Positions 46,737-59,121 of a stretch of DNA of 64,000 nucleotides are shown one piece after another (positions within the stretch are counted from its first letter, which is position 1; each line of letters begins with the position of its first letter). The DNA is taken from contig NZ_RJOB01000001.1 of the NCBI RefSeq assembly GCF_003943935.1, positions 415 to 64,414 on the forward strand. The letters are read 5' to 3'. Under the pieces are notes generated by a model, which was given only the letters and a program-made list of their open reading frames with translations, was not told where the DNA came from and ran no database searches. A program made the translations under genes and the position numbers. This DNA comes from Streptococcus mitis (GTDB lineage Bacteria > Bacillota > Bacilli > Lactobacillales > Streptococcaceae).

Positions 46737-48023
46737 TTATTCTCCTAGCACCTTGAAGGTATTCAAGAGGTCGAATTCTGAAACCTTCTTCAATTCAGCT
46801 GAAACATTTTCAAGCTGGGCTTTATTAATCTTATGTGTGATGATAACGACACGCGCCTTATCACCTTCTTTGCCATCTTGGAGGATTTGCTTGAAGGAAA
46901 TATCTTGAGCATTGAAGATTTCAGCCAATTTCAAGACCTGACCTTTTGAGTCTGGAGCCAAGATTGAGAAATAGTAGTTTGCTTTGACATCTTCAGGATT
47001 TGCCAAGACCAATTCACGGCTGTATTCGTTGAAGTCTTTACCAATCGTTCCATCATTCAAACGACGAACGATACGGACAATATCCGCCACAACACTTGTT
47101 GCTGTTGGTTTTTGACCCGCACCTGGTCCGTAGTACATAGACTCACCGATACCGATAGATTCCACAAAGACAGCGTTCATTACTCCATTCACACTAGCAA
47201 GTGGGTGCGCTTTGGGTAGGAAGGTTGGAGTTACTTCTGCAGCAATTCCTGAAGGAGTTTCCTCAATAGAACCAACCAATTTCACTACATAGCCAAGTTC
47301 TTGAGCTACAGCTACGTCTTCTGGTGTGATATTACGGATTCCCTTGTGGGCTACATCGTCAAAGGCAACCTTCATTCCAAAGGCAAATTGACTCAAAATC
47401 ACCATCTTGTAGGCTGCATCAATCCCATCTACGTCATTTGTCGGGTCACTTTCTGCAAATCCTAGTCTTTGTGCTTCCGCCAGAGCATCATCGTAAGACC
47501 AGCCTTCTTCCACCATTTTGGTCATCATGAAGTTAGAAGTTCCGTTGACTACTCCAAGCACGCGAGTGATTTTATCAGAAGCCAATGAATTTGCTAGAGT
47601 ACGAAGAATTGGAATCCCACCAGCTACTGCTGCTTCGTAGTAAAGTGCTACCTTGTTGGCTTTAGCAATCTCTAGCAATTCTGCACCATGGACAGCCAAA
47701 AGGTCCTTGTTGGCAGTAACAACGTGTTTCCCAGCTTCCAAGGCACGAGTGATAAAGGTCTTAGCAGGCTCGATACGCCCCATCAATTCCACTACAATGG
47801 TAATATCTTGGTCTGATAAAATATCATCTACATTGGTTACAAAGTTAAAGTCATTCCCTGCTGCAAGCAAGCGATTCTTTTCATCTTCATCCTTGACCAA
47901 TACCTTGGCAACTTCAATCTCTGAATGTGCTGATTGATTGATTTTTTCTCCATTTTCCTTTAGGAGGAAGGGCACACCACTTGCAACGGTACCAAATCCT
48001 AGTAAAGCAATTTTAACTGTCAT
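46737..48023 (-). CDS. hom: Homoserine dehydrogenase
   Basis: 428 residues: NAD(P) fold GFGTVASGV, catalytic-region [12 protein letters not shown] and [23 protein letters not shown], and a C-terminal ACT domain (about 350-428) for threonine feedback. The start is [12 protein letters not shown] at 48023, with CGAGGAGAC upstream. First gene of the hom-thrB operon. Confidence 0.97.
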   Translation of the reverse strand: MTVKIALLGFGTVASGVPFLLKENGEKINQSAHSEIEVAKVLVKDEDEKNRLLAAGNDFNFVTNVDDILSDQDITIVVELMGRIEPAKTFITRALEAGKHVVTANKDLLAVHGAELLEIAKANKVALYYEAAVAGGIPILRTLANSLASDKITRVLGVVNGTSNFMMTKMVEEGWSYDDALAEAQRLGFAESDPTNDVDGIDAAYKMVILSQFAFGMKVAFDDVAHKGIRNITPEDVAVAQELGYVVKLVGSIEETPSGIAAEVTPTFLPKAHPLASVNGVMNAVFVESIGIGESMYYGPGAGQKPTATSVVADIVRIVRRLNDGTIGKDFNEYSRELVLANPEDVKANYYFSILAPDSKGQVLKLAEIFNAQDISFKQILQDGKEGDKARVVIITHKINKAQLENVSAELKKVSEFDLLNTFKVLGE

Positions 48024-48107
48024 GTTTGTCTCCTCGAAATTTTCTAATATAGCCATTATAACAGAATTTTGTGAAAATTCCTATTATAGTAAATCACTAT
48101 TTCAGTC

Positions 48108-48141
48108 TAGAAAAGAAAAAAACGAATCAAATGATTCGCTC
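48108..48141 (-). terminator. Intrinsic terminator of mecA
   Basis: Minus-strand CGAATCA-TT-TGATTCG followed by TTTTTTT. Confidence 0.85.
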
Positions 48142-48175
48142 TTCCTAAAATCTAGAAATAATTTTCCAGAAATGA

Positions 48176-48913
48176 TTATCCAATCTTTTGTAGATTAATC
48201 ACCGCATCGTGATTGATCAAGACTTGACCATACTCCTGCAAGACTGAGCGACTGATGTCACTATCATCTGCAAACTCACGCATACGAGCCAACAGCCAAG
48301 CTGGATATGGACTTGGATGATTTTCAATATCCACTAAAATGGTCAAATAATAGCGCTCATTCATCTTGTAGAGTTCAGAAGTTTCCATCTCAAAAGTCAC
48401 TGTCTTGGCAAAAGCCACCAAATCAGCTAACTTAGAAAAAGAAAGGATGTAGTAGATGTAAGGCTCTTTCTTGCTTTCAACTTCTTGTTCAGCCTGTTCC
48501 TGCTCTTCTTCCCTGGCTTCTACTTGCTCTAGAGATTGAATGACTTCGATATCATCCTTTGTTTTGTCTGCGATGCTTTTTTCCAAGGTTTTGATAAATT
48601 CATCTGGCGACATTTGAGCCAATTCTTCCATATCTGGTAAATCCGATAAATCTTCAAAATCTAGATTTTGATCAATCTTTGATTTGGTTACAAAGACATC
48701 GACCTTATCAGGTTTTGGAGTCACACGGAAACTCAACATGCCTGTATCCAGAAAGCTATCAGGCATCTCTAACTCATCCAAGATAGCATAAAAGAATTCT
48801 TCTGTTTTTTCTTGAGGAACAAGAAAGTCAGCAATCTCCATGCCACGATCCATCAAATCCTCTAAAGACATCGTGATTTTCAAAGTTGTATCACTAATTT
48901 GTTTCATTTTCAT
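48176..48913 (-). CDS. mecA: Adaptor protein MecA
   Basis: Delivers substrates to ClpCP; in streptococci it acts on the competence regulator ComX. The 245 residues have the N-terminal MecA domain (MKMKQISDTTLKITMSLEDL), an acidic Glu/Gln-rich linker (about 120-155) and a C-terminal ClpC-binding domain. The start is at 48913 with GAGG upstream; an in-frame start 15 bp earlier lacks a good ribosome site. Monocistronic. Confidence 0.95.
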   Translation of the reverse strand: MKMKQISDTTLKITMSLEDLMDRGMEIADFLVPQEKTEEFFYAILDELEMPDSFLDTGMLSFRVTPKPDKVDVFVTKSKIDQNLDFEDLSDLPDMEELAQMSPDEFIKTLEKSIADKTKDDIEVIQSLEQVEAREEEQEQAEQEVESKKEPYIYYILSFSKLADLVAFAKTVTFEMETSELYKMNERYYLTILVDIENHPSPYPAWLLARMREFADDSDISRSVLQEYGQVLINHDAVINLQKIG

Positions 48914-49031
48914 TGCTAGTAACCTCATACTTTCAGTTCTATCTATTATACTAGATTTTTATGATTTTATCAAAAGAAGGCTCCTCTATCAAGCTAGATT
49001 TTCCCTAGGGTAACTTCTGTAGAAGACTCTA

Positions 49032-49145
49032 ATACTCTTCGAAAATCTCTTCAAACCACGTCAGCTCTATCTGCAACCTCAAAACAATGTTTTGAGCAGC
49101 CTGTGGCTAGCCTCCTAGTTTGCTTTTTGATTTTCATTGAGTATA
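49032..49145. repeat. BOX element (short boxA, boxB, boxC)
   Basis: Begins ATACTCTTCGAAAATC, contains CCACGTCAGCTC, ATCTGCAACCTC and TGGCTAGCCTCCTAG and ends TTTTCATTGAGTATA, matching the copy at 45684-45798 in module layout. Confidence 0.88.
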
Positions 49146-49168
49146 AAAGAAAATTTCTGCAGACAAAT

Positions 49169-49214
49169 AGAAAAAGCCTTCAAAATCGGCTCTTGTCCGA
49201 CTTTGAAGACCTGA
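49169..49214 (-). terminator. Intrinsic terminator of the teichoic acid locus
   Basis: Minus-strand stem CTTCAAAGTCGG / CCGATTTTGAAG followed by TTTTTCT. Confidence 0.8.
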
Positions 49215-49227
49215 TACATCAGAATGC

Positions 49228-50262
49228 TTATAATTTAAAGGTTGCTACACCGAGGATAGAACGATTTAAGTTTCGAAGAATTTGAAGACTTTGCTCAAAT
49301 TTCTTATAACGAGTCACTCCATACTCTTCAACAAGAAGGACTGTATCTCTTTCTAAAAGAGATGGCACATCTTGTAAATCGACAAAATGCATTCCTTTTA
49401 AAGCCTCTTGATTTTGTTTCAATTTATTTAGGATAGCTTTGTTTGAGCTAACGATTGTTAACTCTTGTCCAGCATTTTTGTATGACAAGACATCTGCTAG
49501 GTTGGCAATTGTTGTGATCTCTGTTACAAAATCAATCTGATATTGAGAAAAATCACCTGCTCTATTGATTGTTGGATTAAAGAGATAAACCAATACATTT
49601 CCCATCACAACCAAAATCACACAGACTACTCCAATAACAGCTAAACGGAGAATCAAGTTTTTCACATTTAATCCAAGCGCTGTCTCACCGTTTGCATTCA
49701 ATTCTTTAGAGTTGATGGTTTCCAATTTTTCAATTTTTACATTTGCATAAGTGTGTTTAAATTTCTCAATCAATCCATCAATTTTTCGTTCCAACAAGTC
49801 GTTGGCGTCTTTACTTGGTGTCAAAATTTTCACACCAACCCCTGCATCGTCAATCATATAGTAGACGGTTAATTTTTTCCACCAATAATCATTCGTAGAA
49901 TTTTTCAAGGTTGTTTCTGTCGTATCTAATTCACTGGCAATTTTTTTCAACTCACTCGGCTCTACATCATTGAAAAGATAAGCTCCATTCAAATTCCCAT
50001 CAATCAATTTCCCGTAGAAATCACTATAACCACCAATTTGGTGATTCAAAATCGTTTTGGCTGAATCTTCCGGAGGAGTGATTTTATAGCTAAGATAAGT
50101 TGAATAACTTGTTGTGTCTTTGACAGTATTTTTATTCTTAACTGCTTTAATTGTAAATGGTACAGCAATAAGAGCAAATAAAGCGATGAGAGCTAAAATA
50201 TTTACTTTCCGTTTTTTATAAAGATTTGCAAACAAATCAGCTACTGAATAATGTTCAAACAT
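49228..50262 (-). CDS. tarQ: Wzz-like chain-associated membrane protein (probable TarQ)
   Basis: 344 residues. A TM helix near 20-40 and a second near 205-230 flank an extracellular domain (about 45-200) with predicted helices, as in Wzz-type polysaccharide co-polymerases. A C-terminal cytoplasmic part (about 235-344) has a nucleotide-fold look without a Walker motif. It overlaps the polymerase gene by 8 bp. In pneumococcus I recall TarQ as the partner of TarP in teichoic acid polymerisation; the name rests on position and memory. Confidence 0.7.
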   Translation of the reverse strand: MFEHYSVADLFANLYKKRKVNILALIALFALIAVPFTIKAVKNKNTVKDTTSYSTYLSYKITPPEDSAKTILNHQIGGYSDFYGKLIDGNLNGAYLFNDVEPSELKKIASELDTTETTLKNSTNDYWWKKLTVYYMIDDAGVGVKILTPSKDANDLLERKIDGLIEKFKHTYANVKIEKLETINSKELNANGETALGLNVKNLILRLAVIGVVCVILVVMGNVLVYLFNPTINRAGDFSQYQIDFVTEITTIANLADVLSYKNAGQELTIVSSNKAILNKLKQNQEALKGMHFVDLQDVPSLLERDTVLLVEEYGVTRYKKFEQSLQILRNLNRSILGVATFKL

Positions 50263-51724
50263 GATTTTTTTCTCCTTTGTTTAGTAGATACTGGTTCTCT
50301 TTTGTAATCATTTTTGCTACGAATATAATCACAAGAACAATTCCCCAGAATTGCATTGTAAATAGATTGAAGAAACTTTCTGAAAAGCTACTTCTTGGCA
50401 TAAAGAATAGATTATTCAAGATGAGTAAGGACAAGGCAAATAGGATTGTTCTTGAGCGATAGGCTACTTGCAACATGGCTATAAATAACATGCCAAGTAA
50501 GAGACTAAGTAGAAAGACTCCAATCATACCATAGTCGGTATACAACTCCATGATATAACTACTTCCGATACCATGTCCTTTCAAGTATTCCTTATTCAAA
50601 ACAAGATAGGACAAATTATGGGCATAACTATTACTATCAATAGCTAGTTCCACACTATTGGTTGTATGTTCAAAGGCTTTTCCTCCGAAAATAGCCCCCA
50701 AACTTCCCCTTGCAAAATAATCAAAGACAGGACCAAAAGTGAAATTACGGAAATCTCGATAAGGTAGGCTACTGTTAAATAGAAAACCTCGAGCCAAAAC
50801 ACCAAAACTGGTCCCTTGTTTATAGATAAAGTCGAGCAGGATATCCCAGAAACCTGTATGGGAAACCTGAACATTATCCCGTACATAATTGAGCACTCCC
50901 ATTGCTAACATGAGAATAGGAGAACCTACAAAAATCGCTAACTTTTCTTTAAACCCAATCCATTTTCCTTTTTCAGTTTGCTCCCGCATAAAGTAATAAA
51001 CAAAAGCAAATAAAATACTTAAAATAAAGGGATTTCGTGTACCGATTGCCAAATGAATGGTATTGGCTGCAATGAAGGATACCAACACTGCTGTTGCCTG
51101 CAATTTCTTTGGCTTAGTTGCCAGATACATACACATTGCATAGACCGTAAAGGTAGACAAGATGTAGGTAAAATAAGGCAGTTTACTTTCAAAATTTGCA
51201 TAGTAGGCATAGTAGGAAGTCTGCAAGCGATACAGGAGTCGTTCAAATAAGCGAATGAAATAGAAAGGATAGGTTAGAAGAAAAACTCCTAGCGATACAA
51301 AGCGTAACCGCTTGATATAAATCTCTTTTAGAGAATTTCCTATCTTTGGTACTTTTATTTTCTTCCTAGCTATGAAGTAACGAGCCAGGAGACCTCCTGT
51401 GGTCAAGCCTAAAATCGAAACCATAACGACTATAAAGGCAAAGCGATAGGCTATCGGATGATAGGTATCCAGAGCGCCATCCCTAAAATAATCAATGGTT
51501 GGTCTTGATACTAGGAAGACAAAAATGGTTAAATAGAAAATAAAATGGATTAAGTAATACTTGATATCATTCCAGCAGGCAATTAAGCTACTAACCAGTA
51601 AGAACAATAAAGTAGAAAGCAAGCTAACATTATTATTATTAAACAGATAGACAATTCCACTTACTAGCGTCAAGGCATAGCTGACTATGGTAAAAGTAAA
51701 TAATAATCGTTTTCCATCAATCAC
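50255..51724 (-). CDS. tarP: Teichoic acid repeat-unit polymerase (probable TarP)
   Basis: A 489-residue Wzy-like membrane protein with about 12 TM helices and a long extracellular loop (about 290-380, NSSLPYRDFRNFTFGPVFD). It starts with GTG at 51724 after GGGGGTGAG. Position between licD3/glycosyltransferases and the Wzz-like gene fits the lic3 locus polymerase (spr1222-type). Predicted to link the choline-bearing repeat units outside the membrane. Confidence 0.78.
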   Translation of the reverse strand: MIDGKRLLFTFTIVSYALTLVSGIVYLFNNNNVSLLSTLLFLLVSSLIACWNDIKYYLIHFIFYLTIFVFLVSRPTIDYFRDGALDTYHPIAYRFAFIVVMVSILGLTTGGLLARYFIARKKIKVPKIGNSLKEIYIKRLRFVSLGVFLLTYPFYFIRLFERLLYRLQTSYYAYYANFESKLPYFTYILSTFTVYAMCMYLATKPKKLQATAVLVSFIAANTIHLAIGTRNPFILSILFAFVYYFMREQTEKGKWIGFKEKLAIFVGSPILMLAMGVLNYVRDNVQVSHTGFWDILLDFIYKQGTSFGVLARGFLFNSSLPYRDFRNFTFGPVFDYFARGSLGAIFGGKAFEHTTNSVELAIDSNSYAHNLSYLVLNKEYLKGHGIGSSYIMELYTDYGMIGVFLLSLLLGMLFIAMLQVAYRSRTILFALSLLILNNLFFMPRSSFSESFFNLFTMQFWGIVLVIIFVAKMITKENQYLLNKGEKNHV

Positions 51725-51739
51725 TTGCTCACCCCCGTT

Positions 51740-52726
51740 CTAATGTAATTTTTTAGATTTTTCAATATTTTTCAGTAATAAGAATCGGTATAAGGAAATA
51801 TTTATGAATAGGGCCAAAGCACTAATTCTTCTCCCCTTACGGAAAATTGGATTCCTAGCAATAGCAAAGGCATGGCCTTTTAAAAAACGATGAATCTGAG
51901 AATAGGCTTCAAATTGTTTATACTGATCATCTAGTAACATCTTATCCAGAATAAAAAAGTAGGCATAGGCCAATCTGAAAAAAGCAACCTCTTTCAAATC
52001 AGGATAGTTTTTCACAACTTCATTGTAAAACTTTTGGTAGATATCAATATAGACTAAATCCTTCTCTGCATACGGTTTGGTAGTAATGCTATCCCCTCTA
52101 TGGAAATAGTAATAATAGGGTTTGGTATTAACCACATATTTCTTGGCCAACTTGATCAAATCAAAATGATAATAAGCATCTTCGTAAATCAATCCCTTAG
52201 GAAAGGATAGGGCAGTCACGATTTCTCTCTTGATTAGCTTATTGCAAATCGTCCCAGGTATTTTTTCACCTATGAGGTATTCCTTTAGAAATGTTTGAGA
52301 ATCACAGACAAAATAATCATCCTGATTAGCTGACTGTGGGCTTTCATCATTTGCATAGACATTCATGACACCACAGCTCGAAACATCCGCATCTTCTTGA
52401 ATTAATTGCTCATATAAACTCTGAATCATTTCTGGATGGATATAATCATCTGAGTCAATAAAAATCAGATAATCCCCATGAGCCTGCTTCATTCCATCAT
52501 TTCGCGCTTGTGACAAGCCTTCATTCTTTTTATGAAGCACTGACACTCTATCATCTAGTTCAGCGATTGAATCACACAAGCGACCACTCTCATCCGTTGC
52601 TCCATCATCAACAAGAATGATTTCCAGATTTTGATAGATCTGCTTCTGAATGGAAGCTATCGATTTTTCTAGGTACTGCGCCACATTATAGACTGGCACA
52701 ATCACACTAATTAATGCAGTTTCCAT
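51740..52726 (-). CDS. GT2-family glycosyltransferase of the lic3 locus
   Basis: 328 residues with the GT-A fold: ISVIVPVYNVAQYLEKSI (about 6-23), IILVDDGATDES, and the DxD motif in IFIDSDDYIHPEM. The C-terminal part is positively charged and membrane-associated. It probably adds a GalNAc-type sugar to the undecaprenyl-linked teichoic acid repeat unit. It lies 1 bp after the GT4 gene. Confidence 0.85.
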   Translation of the reverse strand: METALISVIVPVYNVAQYLEKSIASIQKQIYQNLEIILVDDGATDESGRLCDSIAELDDRVSVLHKKNEGLSQARNDGMKQAHGDYLIFIDSDDYIHPEMIQSLYEQLIQEDADVSSCGVMNVYANDESPQSANQDDYFVCDSQTFLKEYLIGEKIPGTICNKLIKREIVTALSFPKGLIYEDAYYHFDLIKLAKKYVVNTKPYYYYFHRGDSITTKPYAEKDLVYIDIYQKFYNEVVKNYPDLKEVAFFRLAYAYFFILDKMLLDDQYKQFEAYSQIHRFLKGHAFAIARNPIFRKGRRISALALFINISLYRFLLLKNIEKSKKLH

Positions 52727-52727
52727 G

Positions 52728-53831
52728 CTACTCCTCTAATAGTTTTTCTACTTGTTCGATTTGTTTGGCAATTGTAAATTGTTGAATAAATTGGCTAGCC
52801 TCATTGACATCGAAGTTTGAGGCAGAAGTCATATAATTCGTAATTGCCTGAGCTGCCTCTTGATTGCTCTCAATGATTTGTCCAAATTGACCTTCTTGGG
52901 ATAATTCCTCAGCACCTCCAACATCCGTAGAGACAAAAGGAAGTCCCAGACTCAAGGCTTCCACATACACTCCAGGAAACCCTTCTTGTTTAGACATAGA
53001 CAAGAGAACTTTCGTCTGAGATAAATACTGATAAGGATTTTTTTGATAACCAAGGAAATGTACATAGTCTTCAAGATTATACTCTTTGACTCTTTTTTTC
53101 AGTTCTTCTTCCATATCACCAGCCCCGATAAAATAGAGATGATAGTTTTTTCCCTCTTGGTGCAATAACCGTATCACTTCCACCACACGGTCAGAACCCT
53201 TATTTTCCTCAATCCGTCCGATAGTACAGATACTTTGAGGCTCAATCTCGATATCGATCTTCTCTTGAGATTTTTCTAGAATAGTCTTAAAATCATAACC
53301 ATTGTAGACCGTCTGTAATTTTGAAGCATAATCTGGATAGACTTCCTTGATAGAATGACTGGTCTTTTTAGAAATTCCTACAATAGTATCCGCATCATCC
53401 AACTGGCGTCTATGGGATTCCCTTTTTGAGCTATCATTAAGAAATTCTTCAATACTTCCATGAATCCAAGATATCTTCTTGACTTCTTTTCTTTTAGAGA
53501 ACAAAAGCGGTGGATTCATAATGGTAAAGGAAACTTCAACATCATAGTCATCTTTCACAAGCAAGCGCCGAGTCAGTCTTGGAAAATAAATTCTCATTCT
53601 CCACAAAAGAGCTCGTAACCATCTGGCTTGGCGATAATCCTGAAAGGATTTTAGTATTCGTACATGTTTAGGAACTGATTCGTATCCCTTGTCAAAATGT
53701 TCCATTTCAAGAATATCAATATCATACTTTTCTGGATCCAGATTTGAAACAATGGTAGATAGAATCTTCTCTGCTCCACCTCCGAGAGAAAAAGACCACA
53801 TAAAAAATAAGATTTTTTTCTTAGCCACCAT
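52728..53831 (-). CDS. GT4-family glycosyltransferase of the lic3 locus
   Basis: 367 residues, GT-B fold: N-terminal SLGGGAEKILSTIVSNLD, C-terminal donor domain CTIGRIEENKGSDRVVEVI and EGFPGVYVEALSLGLP, the E-x7-E motif region of family 4. The start MVAKKKILFF at 53831 has AGGGAG upstream and overlaps licD3 by 11 bp. Predicted to build the teichoic acid repeat. Confidence 0.85.
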   Translation of the reverse strand: MVAKKKILFFMWSFSLGGGAEKILSTIVSNLDPEKYDIDILEMEHFDKGYESVPKHVRILKSFQDYRQARWLRALLWRMRIYFPRLTRRLLVKDDYDVEVSFTIMNPPLLFSKRKEVKKISWIHGSIEEFLNDSSKRESHRRQLDDADTIVGISKKTSHSIKEVYPDYASKLQTVYNGYDFKTILEKSQEKIDIEIEPQSICTIGRIEENKGSDRVVEVIRLLHQEGKNYHLYFIGAGDMEEELKKRVKEYNLEDYVHFLGYQKNPYQYLSQTKVLLSMSKQEGFPGVYVEALSLGLPFVSTDVGGAEELSQEGQFGQIIESNQEAAQAITNYMTSASNFDVNEASQFIQQFTIAKQIEQVEKLLEE

Positions 53832-54666
53832 ATTCTCCCTTGTATTCTGTATAAGACTTATCCATATCAGCGATGACAGCATCATGATGCGGTACTTGCT
53901 TGTCAGCTGGTGGAGGCGTCATATAGTCTCCAAAAGCAGTTCTGAGATAAGCATCATAGCCAACTGGAATAGGCATCTCTGTACCTTCAAATGGCAAGAA
54001 AAGGTTGTCTTCAAAAGATGCGATTGGGTACTTGTTTCTCATATAGCCAGGACCTGAGCATAATTCTGTAATGCCATCGCTTTCAGCGAGACTATATTTA
54101 GTCATTTCTTTCTCAGCTTTTTTCCAAATGCGATAACGGAGAGATTTTGGCGTCAAACCCAGTAAGATTCGGCTTCCCCATTTCATAAGTGCACCATGCT
54201 TTTCTGGAATAGTTTGCGCACAAAAGAGTGAATAAATCAAGGCCCAGCGAATCTGTTTTTTCCGCTCAGCTGGATTTTTCGGATAATAATCCAAAGGCAA
54301 AACATCTAAGGCAAGACCATGTGGTAAATCCAAATCCTGCTGATAAGGTTTGATACAGGTCGTTTCCTTGTCACGAATAGTAATAAAAAGATTGCGGTCT
54401 ACAAAATCCTTGTTACTCTTTGACAAGAAGTAACGTTCATCTGCATAGCGAGGCCATAATTCTGCTAATCTCTCATAATCTTTACGAGGCATAAAAAAGT
54501 CTAGGTCGTCGTCCCAAGGAATAAACCCCTTGTTTCGAAGGGTACCAATAGCCCCTCCGCCACAGAGATAACAGAGCAAATCATGTTCTTTACAAAAGGC
54601 CACAAAATATTCAGCCATCTCCAGACTTCGATTCTGAATTGCTTTTAAATCAGTCATATTGTTCAT
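53821..54666 (-). CDS. licD3: LicD-family phosphocholine transferase (LicD3-type)
   Basis: 281 residues with the LicD signature GGGAIGTLRNKGFIPWDDDL (about 37-56), whose acidic residues bind metal, followed by DFFMPRKDYERL. LicD proteins transfer phosphocholine to teichoic acid sugars. LicD1 and LicD2 belong to the lic2 region elsewhere; position by TarP makes this LicD3. First gene of the locus. Confidence 0.85.
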   Translation of the reverse strand: MNNMTDLKAIQNRSLEMAEYFVAFCKEHDLLCYLCGGGAIGTLRNKGFIPWDDDLDFFMPRKDYERLAELWPRYADERYFLSKSNKDFVDRNLFITIRDKETTCIKPYQQDLDLPHGLALDVLPLDYYPKNPAERKKQIRWALIYSLFCAQTIPEKHGALMKWGSRILLGLTPKSLRYRIWKKAEKEMTKYSLAESDGITELCSGPGYMRNKYPIASFEDNLFLPFEGTEMPIPVGYDAYLRTAFGDYMTPPPADKQVPHHDAVIADMDKSYTEYKGEYGG

Positions 54667-54689
54667 TATTCTTTCTATCGTATCGTTTC

Positions 54690-54698
54690 ATTATACCA
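54690..54698 (-). promoter_or_regulatory. Extended -10 promoter of the lic3-type locus
   Basis: Minus-strand TGGTATAAT (TATAAT at 54690-54695), 24 bp before the licD3 ATG; -35 weak. Confidence 0.5.
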
Positions 54699-54724
54699 CA
54701 AATTAGGACTGAAAATCTATTGCA

Positions 54725-54779
54725 GACTGTAAAAAATCAAAGCCTGACTACTATCCAAATAGCTATCAAACTTTGATTC
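54725..54779 (-). terminator. Intrinsic terminator after the aromatic operon/LCP gene
   Basis: Minus-strand AATCAAAG / CTTTGATT stem enclosing a partly paired loop, followed by TTTTTTAC. Confidence 0.7.
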
Positions 54780-54791
54780 TTCTGTCTTATC

Positions 54792-56087
54792 TTATCTCAA
54801 ACCCATCTGAGACAATTTATTCTGATATTTATTTTGATCGACCAGCAACCCCAAGCCTCCGTAGACATCATAGGCATCGATCCAATCACCTAGTTCTGGA
54901 ACTGTTAATCTCTCAATACCATTTTGCGCTCCGTCTAGGAAAGACAAGCCATTTGTTAACAAGAAGGTATAAGGAACATTCGTTGAGGTCATTCCGAAGA
55001 CCTTGCCAAGTGCCTCTGAGCCTGTAAAGAGCTTGGTTGGATCTTTGATTTGCTGAAGAACTGCTGTCAGCACTTGCTGCTGTCTCTTGGTACGACCATA
55101 ATCGCCTTCATCATCATCACGGAAACGAGCATAATTAAGCAAGGTCGAACCATTCATCTGCTGTTTCCCGACTTTAATAGTCTGGGTCGGAGACTCTGTT
55201 TCCGTAGCATGTAAGTCATCTCCCACCGTAGCTTCAGTTAACGGTTGACCTTCCAAGGTTGAGAATTTAGCATCAATCATCACTCCATCAGGAAAAAGCG
55301 TATCAATCGCTGTTGCAAAGGCCTGAAAGTCAACCAAGGCATAGTACTTAATGTCCAAGTCAAAATTATCTTTCAAGACTTGGCGAACCATTTCTGCCCC
55401 TTTTTGCCCCTCTTGTTCTCCTAACTCGTAGGCTACGTTTAACTTGTTATCTGTCTGTTTTCTACCGTTAATCACTTGACTATAACCATCTATATAGACC
55501 AAATTATCACGCATAAAGCTGACCAGCTTGATTTTCTTATCTGAGCCACCAACGTTTAGAACCATAATCGAGTCCGTTCTCGTTTCAGCACTATTTTGGC
55601 CAATCCGTCCATCCGTTCCCATAATCAAAATATTTACCCCATCCTTGGTATCTTGACCACGGAAAACCTCTACTTGAGCTGCCTTAGCATTGGCAGTTTT
55701 GGTTGAATCAGCATTTGAATAACCTTTTAGGAACATAAAAATCATGCCAAGCGCTACACAAGCTAAGATAGCCAGTAAACCTGCGAAAATGTGGCCCCAC
55801 CGTAGCTTCCGCTTTTTAGTTTTTTTCTTTGGAAGAGAATTGATCTTCTGGTATCTCTCAGAACAACTACGACTATTATAAGGAGGAATTGAAGCGTTAG
55901 CACTTGTCTTTCCATAATCATCGGTCAATTCTTGACTTTCTGAGGTAACGTCACTACTTGCCCTACTTAATTTATCTTGCAAGTAAGCAAACTCTTTTTT
56001 CTCGCGCTCATTGAGGTAGTGAATATTCTTAAGTAGATAGTCATAGCGTAACTGCTCGTGGTGACTTAAGGGATTTTCTTTACTCAT
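54792..56087 (-). CDS. psr: LytR-CpsA-Psr family cell-wall polymer ligase
   Basis: 431 residues: a cytoplasmic N-terminus (about 1-95) rich in charged residues, one TM helix (about 97-118), and an extracellular LCP domain with NILIMGTDGR, ETRTDSIMVLNV and SFMRDNLVYIDG, whose Asp/Arg residues bind the polyprenyl pyrophosphate. LCP enzymes attach wall teichoic acid or capsule to peptidoglycan. It overlaps pheA by 4 bp and is followed by the teichoic acid locus. Confidence 0.9.
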   Translation of the reverse strand: MSKENPLSHHEQLRYDYLLKNIHYLNEREKKEFAYLQDKLSRASSDVTSESQELTDDYGKTSANASIPPYNSRSCSERYQKINSLPKKKTKKRKLRWGHIFAGLLAILACVALGMIFMFLKGYSNADSTKTANAKAAQVEVFRGQDTKDGVNILIMGTDGRIGQNSAETRTDSIMVLNVGGSDKKIKLVSFMRDNLVYIDGYSQVINGRKQTDNKLNVAYELGEQEGQKGAEMVRQVLKDNFDLDIKYYALVDFQAFATAIDTLFPDGVMIDAKFSTLEGQPLTEATVGDDLHATETESPTQTIKVGKQQMNGSTLLNYARFRDDDEGDYGRTKRQQQVLTAVLQQIKDPTKLFTGSEALGKVFGMTSTNVPYTFLLTNGLSFLDGAQNGIERLTVPELGDWIDAYDVYGGLGLLVDQNKYQNKLSQMGLR

Positions 56088-56928
56088 CTTCTCTCCTTTC
56101 CATGGTCTGATATTGGATAAATAGGATAGGTACCCAGAACCTTATACTGGATTCCAATCGCTTCTAATTCTTTTTGGGCAAAGTGGACCAAGGCCTTATC
56201 AGTATAGTCCATATCGATAATGAAAAAGTATTCGCCCAGTGCTGTCTTGAGTGGACGACTTTCAATTTTTGTTAAGTCAATTCCTCGCCAAGCAAAGGTA
56301 GACAAGGCCTTATAAAGTGCACCGGGAAGGTTGTCCGGTAAGGTCAAGGCCAAACTCATTTTTTCAGTTTGTGCTTGCAAGGGAATAGCTACACCTTCAG
56401 CTCCCAGAACCCAGAAACGTGTGAAATTGGCTTCCATTTCCTGAATATCCTCAGCAATCAGTTCCAAGCCATATTCTTCGGCAGAACTTCTAGGAGCAAT
56501 GGCTGCATAAGGCTGGTCTGGATGTTCGGAAATAAAGCGGGCCGCATAAGCTGTACTAGCAGTCACCTCAATTTGAGCCTCTGGATACTGTTCATCGATA
56601 AATTTCTTTCCTTGCGCCAAGGCCTGTGGATGTGAAAAAATCTTTTCAATCTTAGTGTGACCTGGAACCACCATCAACTGCTGATGAATAGGTTGTACGA
56701 TTTCTGCTACTGCTTGAATGCGAGCTTGATGAAAAAGGTAGTCCAAGGTTTCATGAACACTACCCTCGATAGAATTTTCTACTGGTACCACAGAATAATC
56801 CACCAAGCCTTGTTCATAGGCCTTGATGACATCTGTAATGTTGGCAAAGGCCTGCAATTCCTCATGAGGAAAAGCTGTCTGCACAACATGGTGTGAAAAT
56901 GATCCCTTAGGACCTAGATAAGCAATTT

Positions 56929-56932
<4 letters not shown>
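56084..56932 (-). CDS. pheA: Prephenate dehydratase
   Basis: Makes phenylpyruvate for phenylalanine. 282 residues: N-terminal dehydratase domain with GPKGSFSHHVVQTAF, the catalytic NFTRFWVLG motif (about 165) and a C-terminal ACT domain with ESRPLKTALGEYFFIID for Phe feedback. No chorismate mutase domain is fused. It overlaps both neighbours by 4 bp. Confidence 0.96.
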
Positions 56933-59111
<2,179 letters not shown>

Positions 59112-59121
59112 GTTCTTCTCC

